Positions 18,095 through 26,253 of a stretch of DNA of 56,817 nt are shown piece by piece. Made by a program: the position numbers and the translations under genes. The notes under the pieces were generated by a model. The model was not told the DNA's origin, ran no database searches, and saw only the letters and a program-made list of their open reading frames with translations. How positions within the stretch are numbered: position 1 is the first letter of the stretch; the number at the start of each line of letters is the position of its first letter. This stretch comes from Bacteroidales bacterium (lineage in GTDB: Bacteria > Bacteroidota > Bacteroidia > Bacteroidales > UBA4417), in the NCBI GenBank assembly GCA_030654075.1, contig JAURYB010000088.1:1-56817 (forward strand). Direction: 5' to 3'.

Positions 18095-20944
18095 TTAAAA
18101 CTGCATAATGTATTCCACAAGGTTATGATCCGATGAAAGCGCGAGCCTTTTACGAAGCCTGTATCTGCGGATTTCGACACCCCGAATCGAAATATTAAGC
18201 AGAGGCGCTATTTCTTTGGATGAAAGATTTAGTTTCAGGTAAGCACACAACTTCAGATCACTCTGGGTAAGATCGGGAAAGGATTGTTTCAGCCGCTTGA
18301 AGAAGTTTTCGTGTGCCTGGTCGAATAATGCCTCAAACATTTCCCAATCATTGTCATTAGAGATGTTTTTGTCAATAAGCGTTGTTAACCGTTGCAGGTA
18401 GCGTGCCGGATAACGGGCCCCAAGATCTTCTTTTTGTTTTTCAAGTTCATTCTTAATTTCGATAAGAACCTCATTTTTCTTGATAATTGACAGCGTTGAA
18501 TCAGCAAGCTGCATGTTTTTATGCGAAATTTCTCCCTGTAACTTCTCATTCTGAAGTTTCATGATCTCTTGCTCGGAGTGAAGTTTTTCCGCTTTCCTTT
18601 TTTCGTCTGCAATAAGATGCAGGCGGTTATGGTGTTTCGCCAGGCGTTTACGGTAAAAATACTGGCTGGCTAATATTCCTCCTATGCCTATTAAAATATA
18701 CAATAACATTGCTGCAACTGAAGCATACCATGCCGGCCTAACATTGAAATTAAGACTCACAGTTGGAGTAATGGTTCCATTGGAAGCTAATGTACGCACG
18801 TTGAATTTGTACTCGCCAACAGGTAAACGGGTATATTTAGCCTCAGCGGATTCCGACCACTTGCTCCAGTCCCTGTCAATACCGTCAAGTTTAAATTGAT
18901 AGAGTTTCCTTGAACACGGGTTTTTAAGTGTTGAAAATGATACTGAAATGTTGTTGTACGCATTCCGAAGTGAAACCGACCTGGAGGTAGGATCAAGCGC
19001 GAGCATATTTCCGGCAGCGTCCCTGCAAGTAATATCCCTGAAAATAAGTTTGGTTTCATTGGAACCTGATCGGGAAAGATTGTCTTTATTGAATATGGCA
19101 AATCCATTATCAAGGCAGATCAAATGCAGGTTTGCGGTAAGTGGAACTATGTTTTCGTAATTATCAACCAATGAGAGGTTATATTGGTTGAAAATAAGCC
19201 GGTATAACATCACCGGGTTGTTCGCTTTAAAATTAAAAAAAGCGGCTTCGGTTTTGGAGGCAAACCAGTAATTGTTTTCATCAACAGAAGTTACAGATAC
19301 TGCCGATTCGAAACCCTGCAATTTAGTGTTAATTTCGGTATACGGAATTATTTTTTGCGTAAGGTCGTCCCAGGTAAAAAGTCTTTCTCCATTCGAAAAA
19401 ACCACGCGGTTCACAATTTTAAAAACTCTTATATTCGTGTTGGACGGAAGACCATCCTTCTCATCGAAAATTTGCTTCTCGGAAACTCTGTCGAGTGATT
19501 CAGATAAACGGAGCCGGTACAAACCTTTTACGGAATGACCGATCCAAATATTTCCCAGGTGATCGACTTCAATAAACCGGGCTGGTTCCAGGAATCCCTC
19601 AACCTGGTGGCTGAAAACCCATGTATTCCCTGATTTTTTATAGATTACCAGGCTGGTATATGTACTCTGAAGCAGATACTCAACACCTTTGATTACAATC
19701 TTCTGAAGCATATACCCCCCGCTAACATTGAAGATCTGCTTCATCGTATTTTTTTCTATAACATAGGTTCCGGTGGTGTGACCACAGAATAACGTTCCAT
19801 CTATAACTTTTAACTGCCAAACCTGACCCTGCGAATTTGGAAGAAATCCTTCATAAGTAAACCGGTTCCCATCCTTTGTATAGGTAAAAACACCCCGGTT
19901 GGTCCCTACATAAAGCGTATTTCCCTGAAGAGCCGCTGTGTATACGGCACCTAATGCTTCGTTCCGGCTTGGGTAAACATCCACAGGGTTGTTGAATGAA
20001 ACATTGTCAATTCCATTATCGAGACCCACCCATATACTTTGGTTGTTATCATTGCAAAGTGAGAGGACCGTATTGTTCTGCAGATCATTTTCACTGTATA
20101 AATGGTTCAGAATATTACCATCAAAATCAAGAATGAATAAGCCTTTTACAATTGTGCCGAACACAATTTTGTTCCCAAAGAGTATTCCGTTGTTGATCTG
20201 AAACTCCCTGAGTAAAGGATTTACTGGAGTATTCCAGGGTCTTATTCCATCTTTGTCAAGAACAAAAGCGCCCTTCGACGATGTGCCAATCAGAAAAGAT
20301 CCGTCTTTGTAAGGGAGTATCGCTTTAACTTCTGTTCCGTTCAGAAGTTTGCTTTGGTCGAATCTGACCAGCTTGTCATTAATAACTTCGTACAAATCAC
20401 CTTTTACCGCGTGAACAAAGAGACGGTCCCCTGCTTTAAGCAGAAAAACTATTGATCCGGGAAGTGGAATTGGTTTTACAGTATGTTTATCATACACAAA
20501 AAGACATGAGAATCCCTGGAAATAGACCTTGTTTTGTGATTGGACGATTTTCCAGATTTCGTGATTGTGCAGATCAAAGTTTTTTAACAGTGGAACCAGT
20601 GATGTATAAACTAATCCTTTCGATGCATCTTTATTCCAGTAACCAAATTCTTCAATAGCCCCGGTATAAATCCTTTCGTCAGTGCCTACTGAAACAGAAC
20701 GGGCAATTTTATGTGCCGGCATAGGAAATATCCTCCAATGCACTCCATCGTATTTCATCAAACCGTTATTGTTGGCCGCATAAACAAAGCCTTGTTTATC
20801 CATATCAACCGACCAGTTCTGGCTTCCAGCAGTATATTGGCTACGGCTGTAATGTGTTACCAGGCAGGAGGATTGCGCTACAGAAAGTGTAGGAGTAAGA
20901 AGTACTAATAGGTATGTGATTAACCGAGAAATGTTGACTTTCAT
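18095..20944 (-). CDS. Membrane-spanning propeller/Y_Y_Y/LuxR-type sensor-regulator of the polysaccharide locus
   Basis: The 949-residue product has a signal peptide (1-23), then a periplasmic two-component-regulator-type beta-propeller to about residue 620 ('QNWSVDMDKQGFVYAANNNGL', 'SIWVGLDNGIDNV', 'GNIWIGHSVKGLYRL'). A Y_Y_Y domain follows ('YQFKLDGIDRDWSKWSE', 'LPVGEYKFNVRTL'), then one membrane segment (about 742-762), a cytoplasmic coiled coil (about 765-840) and a C-terminal GerE/LuxR-like helix-turn-helix ('LTQSDLKLCAYLKLNLSSKE', 'NISIRGVEIRRYRLRKRL'). There is no histidine kinase or receiver, so it is a one-step membrane sensor, like SusR in architecture but with a LuxR-type DNA-binding end. 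I infer that it binds an oligosaccharide in the periplasm and activates susC. Confidence 0.88.
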   Translation of the reverse strand: MKVNISRLITYLLVLLTPTLSVAQSSCLVTHYSRSQYTAGSQNWSVDMDKQGFVYAANNNGLMKYDGVHWRIFPMPAHKIARSVSVGTDERIYTGAIEEFGYWNKDASKGLVYTSLVPLLKNFDLHNHEIWKIVQSQNKVYFQGFSCLFVYDKHTVKPIPLPGSIVFLLKAGDRLFVHAVKGDLYEVINDKLVRFDQSKLLNGTEVKAILPYKDGSFLIGTSSKGAFVLDKDGIRPWNTPVNPLLREFQINNGILFGNKIVFGTIVKGLFILDFDGNILNHLYSENDLQNNTVLSLCNDNNQSIWVGLDNGIDNVSFNNPVDVYPSRNEALGAVYTAALQGNTLYVGTNRGVFTYTKDGNRFTYEGFLPNSQGQVWQLKVIDGTLFCGHTTGTYVIEKNTMKQIFNVSGGYMLQKIVIKGVEYLLQSTYTSLVIYKKSGNTWVFSHQVEGFLEPARFIEVDHLGNIWIGHSVKGLYRLRLSESLDRVSEKQIFDEKDGLPSNTNIRVFKIVNRVVFSNGERLFTWDDLTQKIIPYTEINTKLQGFESAVSVTSVDENNYWFASKTEAAFFNFKANNPVMLYRLIFNQYNLSLVDNYENIVPLTANLHLICLDNGFAIFNKDNLSRSGSNETKLIFRDITCRDAAGNMLALDPTSRSVSLRNAYNNISVSFSTLKNPCSRKLYQFKLDGIDRDWSKWSESAEAKYTRLPVGEYKFNVRTLASNGTITPTVSLNFNVRPAWYASVAAMLLYILIGIGGILASQYFYRKRLAKHHNRLHLIADEKRKAEKLHSEQEIMKLQNEKLQGEISHKNMQLADSTLSIIKKNEVLIEIKNELEKQKEDLGARYPARYLQRLTTLIDKNISNDNDWEMFEALFDQAHENFFKRLKQSFPDLTQSDLKLCAYLKLNLSSKEIAPLLNISIRGVEIRRYRLRKRLALSSDHNLVEYIMQF

Positions 20945-21125
20945 TTCTTAAATAAGTAAAAGGATAATTTGTAAGCTATCGCGGATAAAATTAAACTATT
21001 TCCGATTGATTTGTATACATCTGTTTAAAAAAGGAGGAACAACAGCGTATTACTGTGATGAAGCTAGTAAAATAAGCCACAATGTTGAATGATGTGGCTT
21101 CCTATTTTATAGAAATCCCGATTTC

Positions 21126-22292
21126 TTATCCTTTCTTCCTTCGTAATCGCTCCTGTTCAAGTAATCCCAGTTCACGACCTGTCTGTCCGGCAATGGAGGT
21201 GTTTTCTTCGGCGCGGCGGATCAGGTACGGCAATATATTGCGAACCGGTCCATATGGAATGTATTTAGCGACATTGTAGCCTTCATTAGCCAGGTTAAAA
21301 CTGATATGATCGCTCATTCCATAAAGTTGCGAAAACCATATTTTACTTTCATTCCTTGGAAGGCCTTGTTTTTCCATAAGTTCGGTGAGCAACCGATTGC
21401 TTATTTCGTTGTGCGATCCGCTGAAAACTGATATTCTGTCGAGGTGCGCCAGTGTAAAAGCAACACCGGCGTCATAATTCCGGTCAGTGGCTTCTTTATC
21501 CGGCTGTATAGGCGAAGGGTATCCTTTTTCAAAGGCGCGCAAACGCTCTTTTTCCATATAGGCTCCGCGAACAAATTTAATTCCAAGGTAATAATTTCCT
21601 TCTTCAGCTTTTCTTAAGGATTCTTTCAAAAAGTCGAGCCGGTCGGTCCGATACATTTGTAAGGTATTATAAACGATGGCTTTCTTTTTGTTGTATTTTT
21701 CCATCATTCCGGTTACAACCTCATCCACAAATGGCTGGTACCACGAGTCTTCGGCATCAATCATGATAGGGATATCGTTTTCGAAAGCTGTTTTGGAAAG
21801 TGTTTCGACACAATCCTTGAAAAACTGTATCGCGTTTGCAGTTTCCTTGTCAACAACTGCATTTTCTGATGCCAGCGTAAGCACTTCCTGTGAAGCAAAA
21901 GCAGTTGGCTTAAATACAGAGAAGGGAATATCAGGGTGTTTACCAGCGTTAACGACCGAACGGAGCGTTTCTTCCAGGGTACGTTGCATGGTATCGTGGT
22001 CTTTGCCACCTTCGACCGAATAATCGAGAATAGATTTTAATTTATAGTTACTAAGAAGCTTAACCGTTTTTTCGCATTCTTCCAGTGTTTCACCTCCAAC
22101 AAAGTGTTTATACAGTGTAGGTTTTATAGCCCAGGCAATAGGAAGATGCATTTTTAAGGCAAAATAAGTGAGCGATTTGCCAACTTTAACAAGCCATGGA
22201 TTAGCTATAGTACTGAAAAGAAATCGTGCCCGCGATAGATCGGAGTTGCTTTTGTAGCGAAACGCTATCTCGGTGTTATCGAATGAGAGCAT
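21126..22292 (-). CDS. Proline dehydrogenase
   Basis: The 388-residue product is a monofunctional PRODH barrel that oxidizes L-proline to pyrroline-5-carboxylate with FAD. Visible motifs are 'YSVEGG', 'IDAEDSWYQP', 'VYNTLQMYRTDRLDFL', 'GIKFVRGAYMEKER', 'SGSHNE', 'YGMSD' and 'IPYGPVRNILPYLIRRAEENTS', which closes the active site. The length fits the single-domain enzyme; no P5C dehydrogenase domain is attached and none is encoded nearby. It is a lone gene with its own likely promoter just upstream. Confidence 0.93.
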   Translation of the reverse strand: MLSFDNTEIAFRYKSNSDLSRARFLFSTIANPWLVKVGKSLTYFALKMHLPIAWAIKPTLYKHFVGGETLEECEKTVKLLSNYKLKSILDYSVEGGKDHDTMQRTLEETLRSVVNAGKHPDIPFSVFKPTAFASQEVLTLASENAVVDKETANAIQFFKDCVETLSKTAFENDIPIMIDAEDSWYQPFVDEVVTGMMEKYNKKKAIVYNTLQMYRTDRLDFLKESLRKAEEGNYYLGIKFVRGAYMEKERLRAFEKGYPSPIQPDKEATDRNYDAGVAFTLAHLDRISVFSGSHNEISNRLLTELMEKQGLPRNESKIWFSQLYGMSDHISFNLANEGYNVAKYIPYGPVRNILPYLIRRAEENTSIAGQTGRELGLLEQERLRRKKG

Positions 22293-22311
22293 GATGAATT
22301 AATTTTATGTA

Positions 22312-22319
22312 CAAATGTA
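22312..22319 (-). promoter_or_regulatory. Candidate -7 box for proline dehydrogenase
   Basis: On the minus strand this reads TACATTTG, matching the Bacteroidota -7 element TAnnTTTG, 19 bases before the start codon. A TCTG lies at about the right distance for a weak -33 TTTG. The match is short, so it could be chance. Confidence 0.4.
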
Positions 22320-22670
22320 TAAACCTTTTTATATGAAGATCAGATTTAATACCTAATAATTGAAATAGTTTCAGCTATTATTCATTTTTACACTTCACGA
22401 AATTATTTACCTTTGCCAAAACTTTGATAACAAGTAAATATTACTACTTATGTAAGGATCATTTAGTGTATTAGCTTTTTTCTTATCCGATAAAGTGAAA
22501 AATAAAGGAAGAGAGTCGCTTGTTTAACAAGATAAATGATGTTTTTTTTTAACTGTGAATTGTAAATTAAATTTACTACTCATCTCCAGTATTTATCTGT
22601 AAGTCAATTAGTCAAAATAAAACATACATATCGCCACCCAATCCTAATAATAATTACTACCTTTAACAAC
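22320..22670. other. Divergent intergenic region between proline dehydrogenase and aroB
   Basis: About 350 A/T-rich bases without a supported gene. TACCTTTG at 22408-22415 matches TAnnTTTG on the plus strand but would give a leader of about 250 bases for aroB. No riboswitch fold or tRNA is visible. Confidence 0.4.
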
Positions 22671-23747
22671 ATGAACATTTCTAATTCAATATATTCTGGT
22701 GTCGTTGGTTGGTCGCGGTTGCAGGAAGTTATTCTCGAATACAAAAAGTCGGGAATTTATATCCTGGTTGACGAAAATACCAGGGAGCTTTGTTTCCCTC
22801 TACTGAAAGATACGTGTTCCGGACTCGAGGATGCCTTGGTTATTGAAATGCATAGCAACGAATCAAATAAAACAATCGCAAGCGTTGAGAAAATCTGGCA
22901 GCAACTGGTTGTTGGAAATGCCGTGCGGAATTCGTTGATGATATGCCTTGGCGGAGGATTGGTAACTGATGTCGGCGGGTTTGCCGCAGCTACTTTTAAG
23001 AGAGGAATCAATTTTATTCATATTCCCACCACTCTGCTGGCGATGGTTGATGCATCGATTGGTGGCAAAACAGGTGTAAACCTCAATTCCATTAAAAATC
23101 AAATCGGAGTTTTCGCGCTTCCCAAAGCGGTATTTATTTTTGAGGAGTTTTTGAAAACACTTCCAACGCGGCAGAAATTATCTGGTTACGCTGAAATGTT
23201 GAAGCATGCCATGATTCACAGTGATGAGCTCGTTGCGAAGTTTTTAATCCTGAATTCTCTCGAAAAGGTTTGCAACGAAGTTAATATACTGGAATCAGCT
23301 TCTGTAAAACTAGATATTGTAAATTCCGACTTCACTGAAACCGGATTACGCAAATCACTTAATTTTGGTCATACAGTTGGCCATGCTATTGAATCCTATT
23401 CGCAGAAATATGATTCCGATCCTTTGTTGCATGGTGAAGCCATTGCTATTGGCCTGATTTGTGAGAGTTTTATTTCGATGCGGATGTTCGGATTTGATAA
23501 GAATGATTTGAAACGACTCGCCAACCTGGTTAGCTGGCATTTCCCGCATTATCGTTTCAAACCCAAACCTGGCGATGAACTTCTCGCGCTAATGTGCCAC
23601 GATAAAAAAAATGCCAGCAGTTCGCAACTGAATTTTTCGCTTATCCGTAAAATCGGTGAGCCTGTCTATGATAAATTTCCCGGTGAAAAACTAATTCTCG
23701 AAAGCCTCCACTTCTATATTAACCTGGAAGTTGGCTTTTTTGTGTAA
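22671..23747 (+). CDS. aroB: 3-dehydroquinate synthase
   Basis: The 358-residue product is a full AroB, converting DAHP to 3-dehydroquinate in the shikimate pathway. The NAD-binding loop 'LGGGLVTDVGGFAAATFKRG', the substrate motif 'IPTTLLAMVDASIGGKTGVN', the 'GYAEMLKHAMI' segment and the metal ligands in 'LNFGHTVGHAIES' and 'LLHGEAIAIGL' are all present. It is followed by aroA 125 bases later. The last residues overlap a hairpin and T-run that may be its terminator. Confidence 0.96.
   Translation: MNISNSIYSGVVGWSRLQEVILEYKKSGIYILVDENTRELCFPLLKDTCSGLEDALVIEMHSNESNKTIASVEKIWQQLVVGNAVRNSLMICLGGGLVTDVGGFAAATFKRGINFIHIPTTLLAMVDASIGGKTGVNLNSIKNQIGVFALPKAVFIFEEFLKTLPTRQKLSGYAEMLKHAMIHSDELVAKFLILNSLEKVCNEVNILESASVKLDIVNSDFTETGLRKSLNFGHTVGHAIESYSQKYDSDPLLHGEAIAIGLICESFISMRMFGFDKNDLKRLANLVSWHFPHYRFKPKPGDELLALMCHDKKNASSSQLNFSLIRKIGEPVYDKFPGEKLILESLHFYINLEVGFFV
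23703..23741 (+). terminator. Possible intrinsic terminator overlapping the aroB stop
   Basis: An imperfect hairpin pairs agcc/cttc on the left with gaag/ggct on the right and is followed by TTTTTT. It overlaps the last codons of aroB. The stem is interrupted, so the call is tentative. Confidence 0.35.
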
Positions 23748-23840
23748 ATATTGCCCTATACACCTGCATTAAGCTGCAACACTCACACATTTGATTTTCC
23801 TTATTTCAAAAGCGAAAACCGTAAATATGCCTATTATTGC

Positions 23841-23848
23841 TAAATTTG
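23841..23848 (+). promoter_or_regulatory. Candidate -7 box for aroA
   Basis: TAAATTTG followed by CA matches the Bacteroidota TAnnTTTG element and lies 24 bases before the aroA start codon. No clear -33 TTTG is seen at the expected spacing. It suggests aroA may have its own promoter despite the short gap after aroB. Confidence 0.4.
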
Positions 23849-23872
23849 CATTTTCAGGCTAATACTTATTGA

Positions 23873-25135
23873 ATGCGCTGTATCAGAAACCAACAGGATT
23901 TCGTTGAATGCACAATTACCTTACCTTTAAGCAAGAGTATCGTTAACCGCTTACTGGTGATTAACCGACTTTCGGGTGGTTCAGCTATTCATGGATTGAT
24001 TCCCGATTCAATGGATACAGTTGTTATGCAACGGCTTTTGCAGGAAATCAGTGCCAGCAACGTTAATCAGGCAACACTGACTGAAATTAATGTGGGTAAT
24101 GCAGGTACCGTAATGCGTTTTCTTACCGCTTTGCTGGCAGTTACTCCAGGTAATTGGTTAATAACCGGAACTGAACGAATGCAGAACAGGCCGGTTAAAC
24201 CTTTAACGGATGCATTGCAGAGTCTGGGCGCAGATCTTACATTCGGCAAAATTCCCGGATATCCTCCGGTACAAATCATTGGTAATCCAATGATGAAAGG
24301 AGGAACAGTTCAGCTTAACGCCGGAATCAGCAGCCAGTTTATCAGCGCAATGATGATGTTGGGTCCTGTCTTAAAAGGTGGAATTGTTATTTCGTTGCTG
24401 GGAGAAATCACTTCGGCGTCCTATATCCGCATGACCCAGGCCCTTATGCAAAAAGCCGGGGCAGATGTGGTTTTTGAAGGTAATACTGTCACTATTAAAG
24501 AACAGAAATATAACGACATTGATTATTTTTCAATAATTGAACCCGACTGGAGCGCGGCAGCTTTCTGGTACCAGGTAGCTGCGTTTACACCTGATGCGCA
24601 CATTGTTTTAAAAGGTCTGCGCAGCATAAGTGTACAGGGGGATTCTATTTTGCCGGAAATTTATAAATATTTAGGAATTAATACAGTTTTCACCGACGAA
24701 GGATTGCTACTTACAAAATCAGTTCAGCCAGCAGTTCGTGAATTTAATTACGATTTTACAGAATGTCCCGACCTGGCACAAGCCGTAATTGTAACCTGTG
24801 CCGCACTGGGAATCGAAGGTCATTTTACCGGGCTCAAAACATTAAGGGTAAAAGAAACTGATCGTATCGAAGCATTGAGAAATGAGCTGACAAAACTTGG
24901 ATATGGGGTTGATGTATTTGATAATGAGATATTTTTAAGTGGCACTACATTTATCAATAAACATGAACACACTCCGAAAGTTGTAAAATGCTACGACGAT
25001 CATCGCATGGCCATGTCATTTGCCACACTGGCAATATTGCGCGATGATATTTGCATCGAAGAACCTGAAGTGGTCAAAAAATCCTATCCCGGATTTTGGG
25101 ATGATATGGCAGAGGCTGGGTTTGTTTTGGGATAA
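23873..25135 (+). CDS. aroA: 3-phosphoshikimate 1-carboxyvinyltransferase (EPSP synthase)
   Basis: The 420-residue product matches EPSP synthase. It has an N-terminal 'LPLSKSIVNRLLVINRL', 'NVGNAGTVMRFLTALLAV', 'RPVKPLTDALQSLGAD', 'ISSQFISAMMMLGP', 'LRVKETDRIEALRNEL' (about residue 325) and 'CYDDHRMAMSFATLA'. It transfers enolpyruvate from PEP to shikimate-3-phosphate. Motif spacing is normal, with no truncation. It follows aroB, so the pair covers two steps of chorismate synthesis. Confidence 0.95.
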   Translation: MRCIRNQQDFVECTITLPLSKSIVNRLLVINRLSGGSAIHGLIPDSMDTVVMQRLLQEISASNVNQATLTEINVGNAGTVMRFLTALLAVTPGNWLITGTERMQNRPVKPLTDALQSLGADLTFGKIPGYPPVQIIGNPMMKGGTVQLNAGISSQFISAMMMLGPVLKGGIVISLLGEITSASYIRMTQALMQKAGADVVFEGNTVTIKEQKYNDIDYFSIIEPDWSAAAFWYQVAAFTPDAHIVLKGLRSISVQGDSILPEIYKYLGINTVFTDEGLLLTKSVQPAVREFNYDFTECPDLAQAVIVTCAALGIEGHFTGLKTLRVKETDRIEALRNELTKLGYGVDVFDNEIFLSGTTFINKHEHTPKVVKCYDDHRMAMSFATLAILRDDICIEEPEVVKKSYPGFWDDMAEAGFVLG

Positions 25136-25136
25136 T

Positions 25137-25338
25137 GGGAAATAGAAAATAGAAAATAGGAAATAGAAAATAGGAAATAGAAAATGGAAAATTGGAAACC
25201 TGATAGCTTCTGAAAAACCTGACAGTGTTTGGCTAATTTAAAGTTGAATAAAAAAATAGAAAATAAAAAACAGAATGTCCCAATTCTGACAATCCACATC
25301 GTACATTCGACATCGCACATCGCACATTCCACATCCTA
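25137..25338. repeat. Low-complexity 'gaaaata' and 'cacatcgcacatt' intergenic repeats
   Basis: Right after aroA there are about eight degenerate units of (g)aaaatag at 25137-25195. A second phrase repeat of cacatcg/cacattc units follows at 25294-25338. The same gaaaata phrase recurs at 37930-37975, 38145-38170 and 55298-55327. No coding potential is evident; short ORFs across it are artefacts. Confidence 0.7.
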
Positions 25339-25422
25339 TCAACATCCGGTTAATAACTTTGTGAAGGCAAAACGGCTTATTTTTGATATTTTTGCTTTCG
25401 AAACACAATAACACCCCGATTC

Positions 25423-26142
25423 ATGACGGTAGACATATTTATCCCTTGCTTTATCGACCAGATTTATCCTGAAACAGGATTTAATATGGTTAAAATTCTC
25501 GAAAAACTTGGGGTGGAAGTGAATTATAACAATCAGCAGACATGCTGTGGCCAGATGGCTTATAACAGTGGGTTCTGGGATGAAGCCAAAGCAGTGGGAG
25601 AGAAGTTTATCCGCGATTTTCCGAATAACCGTTACATAGTTGGTCCATCGGCATCATGCGCCGGTTTTGTAAGGAATTATTATGACGAAATGTTCTATAA
25701 TTCTGCTTTACATATTGAATATCACCAGCTCAAAAAGAATTTCTACGAATTTACCGATTTCCTGGTTAATGTATTAAAAATCACAGATGTAGGAGCTACT
25801 TTCGAACATGTGATCACTTATCACGATTCATGTGCTGCTTCACGTGAATACGGTCTGACAACTCAGCCCCGCGACTTGCTTAAACAAGTTAAAGGGCTCG
25901 AAATCCGCGAAATGAAGGAAACCCACACCTGTTGTGGTTTTGGCGGCACTTTTGCGGTAAAACATGAGCCAATTTCCACTGCTATGGCTGAGCAAAAAGT
26001 TCTCCATGCTTTAGAAACCGGAGCCGAATATATTGTAAGTACCGATTCTTCATGCCTGATGCACCAGCAAGGCTATATTGATAAGAATAAACTTCCTATT
26101 AAAACCATGCATGTTATCGATTTATTGGCGCAGGGATGGTAA
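25423..26142 (+). CDS. LutA/YkgE-type CCG-domain (Fe-S) oxidoreductase subunit
   Basis: The 239-residue product has two cysteine-rich CCG domains: 'FIPCFIDQIYPETG' with 'TCCGQMAYNSGFWDEA' (Cys41-Cys42), and 'YHDSCAASREYG' with 'THTCCGFGGTFAVK' (about residue 170). This is the architecture of LutA, a subunit of the lactate-oxidizing LutABC complex, and of heterodisulfide-reductase-like electron carriers. No lutB or lutC partner is adjacent, so the actual redox partner is unknown. The start fits the conserved 'VDIFIPCFIDQIYP' opening. Confidence 0.85.
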   Translation: MTVDIFIPCFIDQIYPETGFNMVKILEKLGVEVNYNNQQTCCGQMAYNSGFWDEAKAVGEKFIRDFPNNRYIVGPSASCAGFVRNYYDEMFYNSALHIEYHQLKKNFYEFTDFLVNVLKITDVGATFEHVITYHDSCAASREYGLTTQPRDLLKQVKGLEIREMKETHTCCGFGGTFAVKHEPISTAMAEQKVLHALETGAEYIVSTDSSCLMHQQGYIDKNKLPIKTMHVIDLLAQGW

Positions 26143-26253
26143 CGTTGAATCTTATCGTCCAATTGTATTCCAGAATTGATTTCAATAAAAAGTCACACCT
26201 TGTAACAAGCAAGTCTTGCCTTTCCGTGTTTTCACAAAACTCCGATTTTTACA

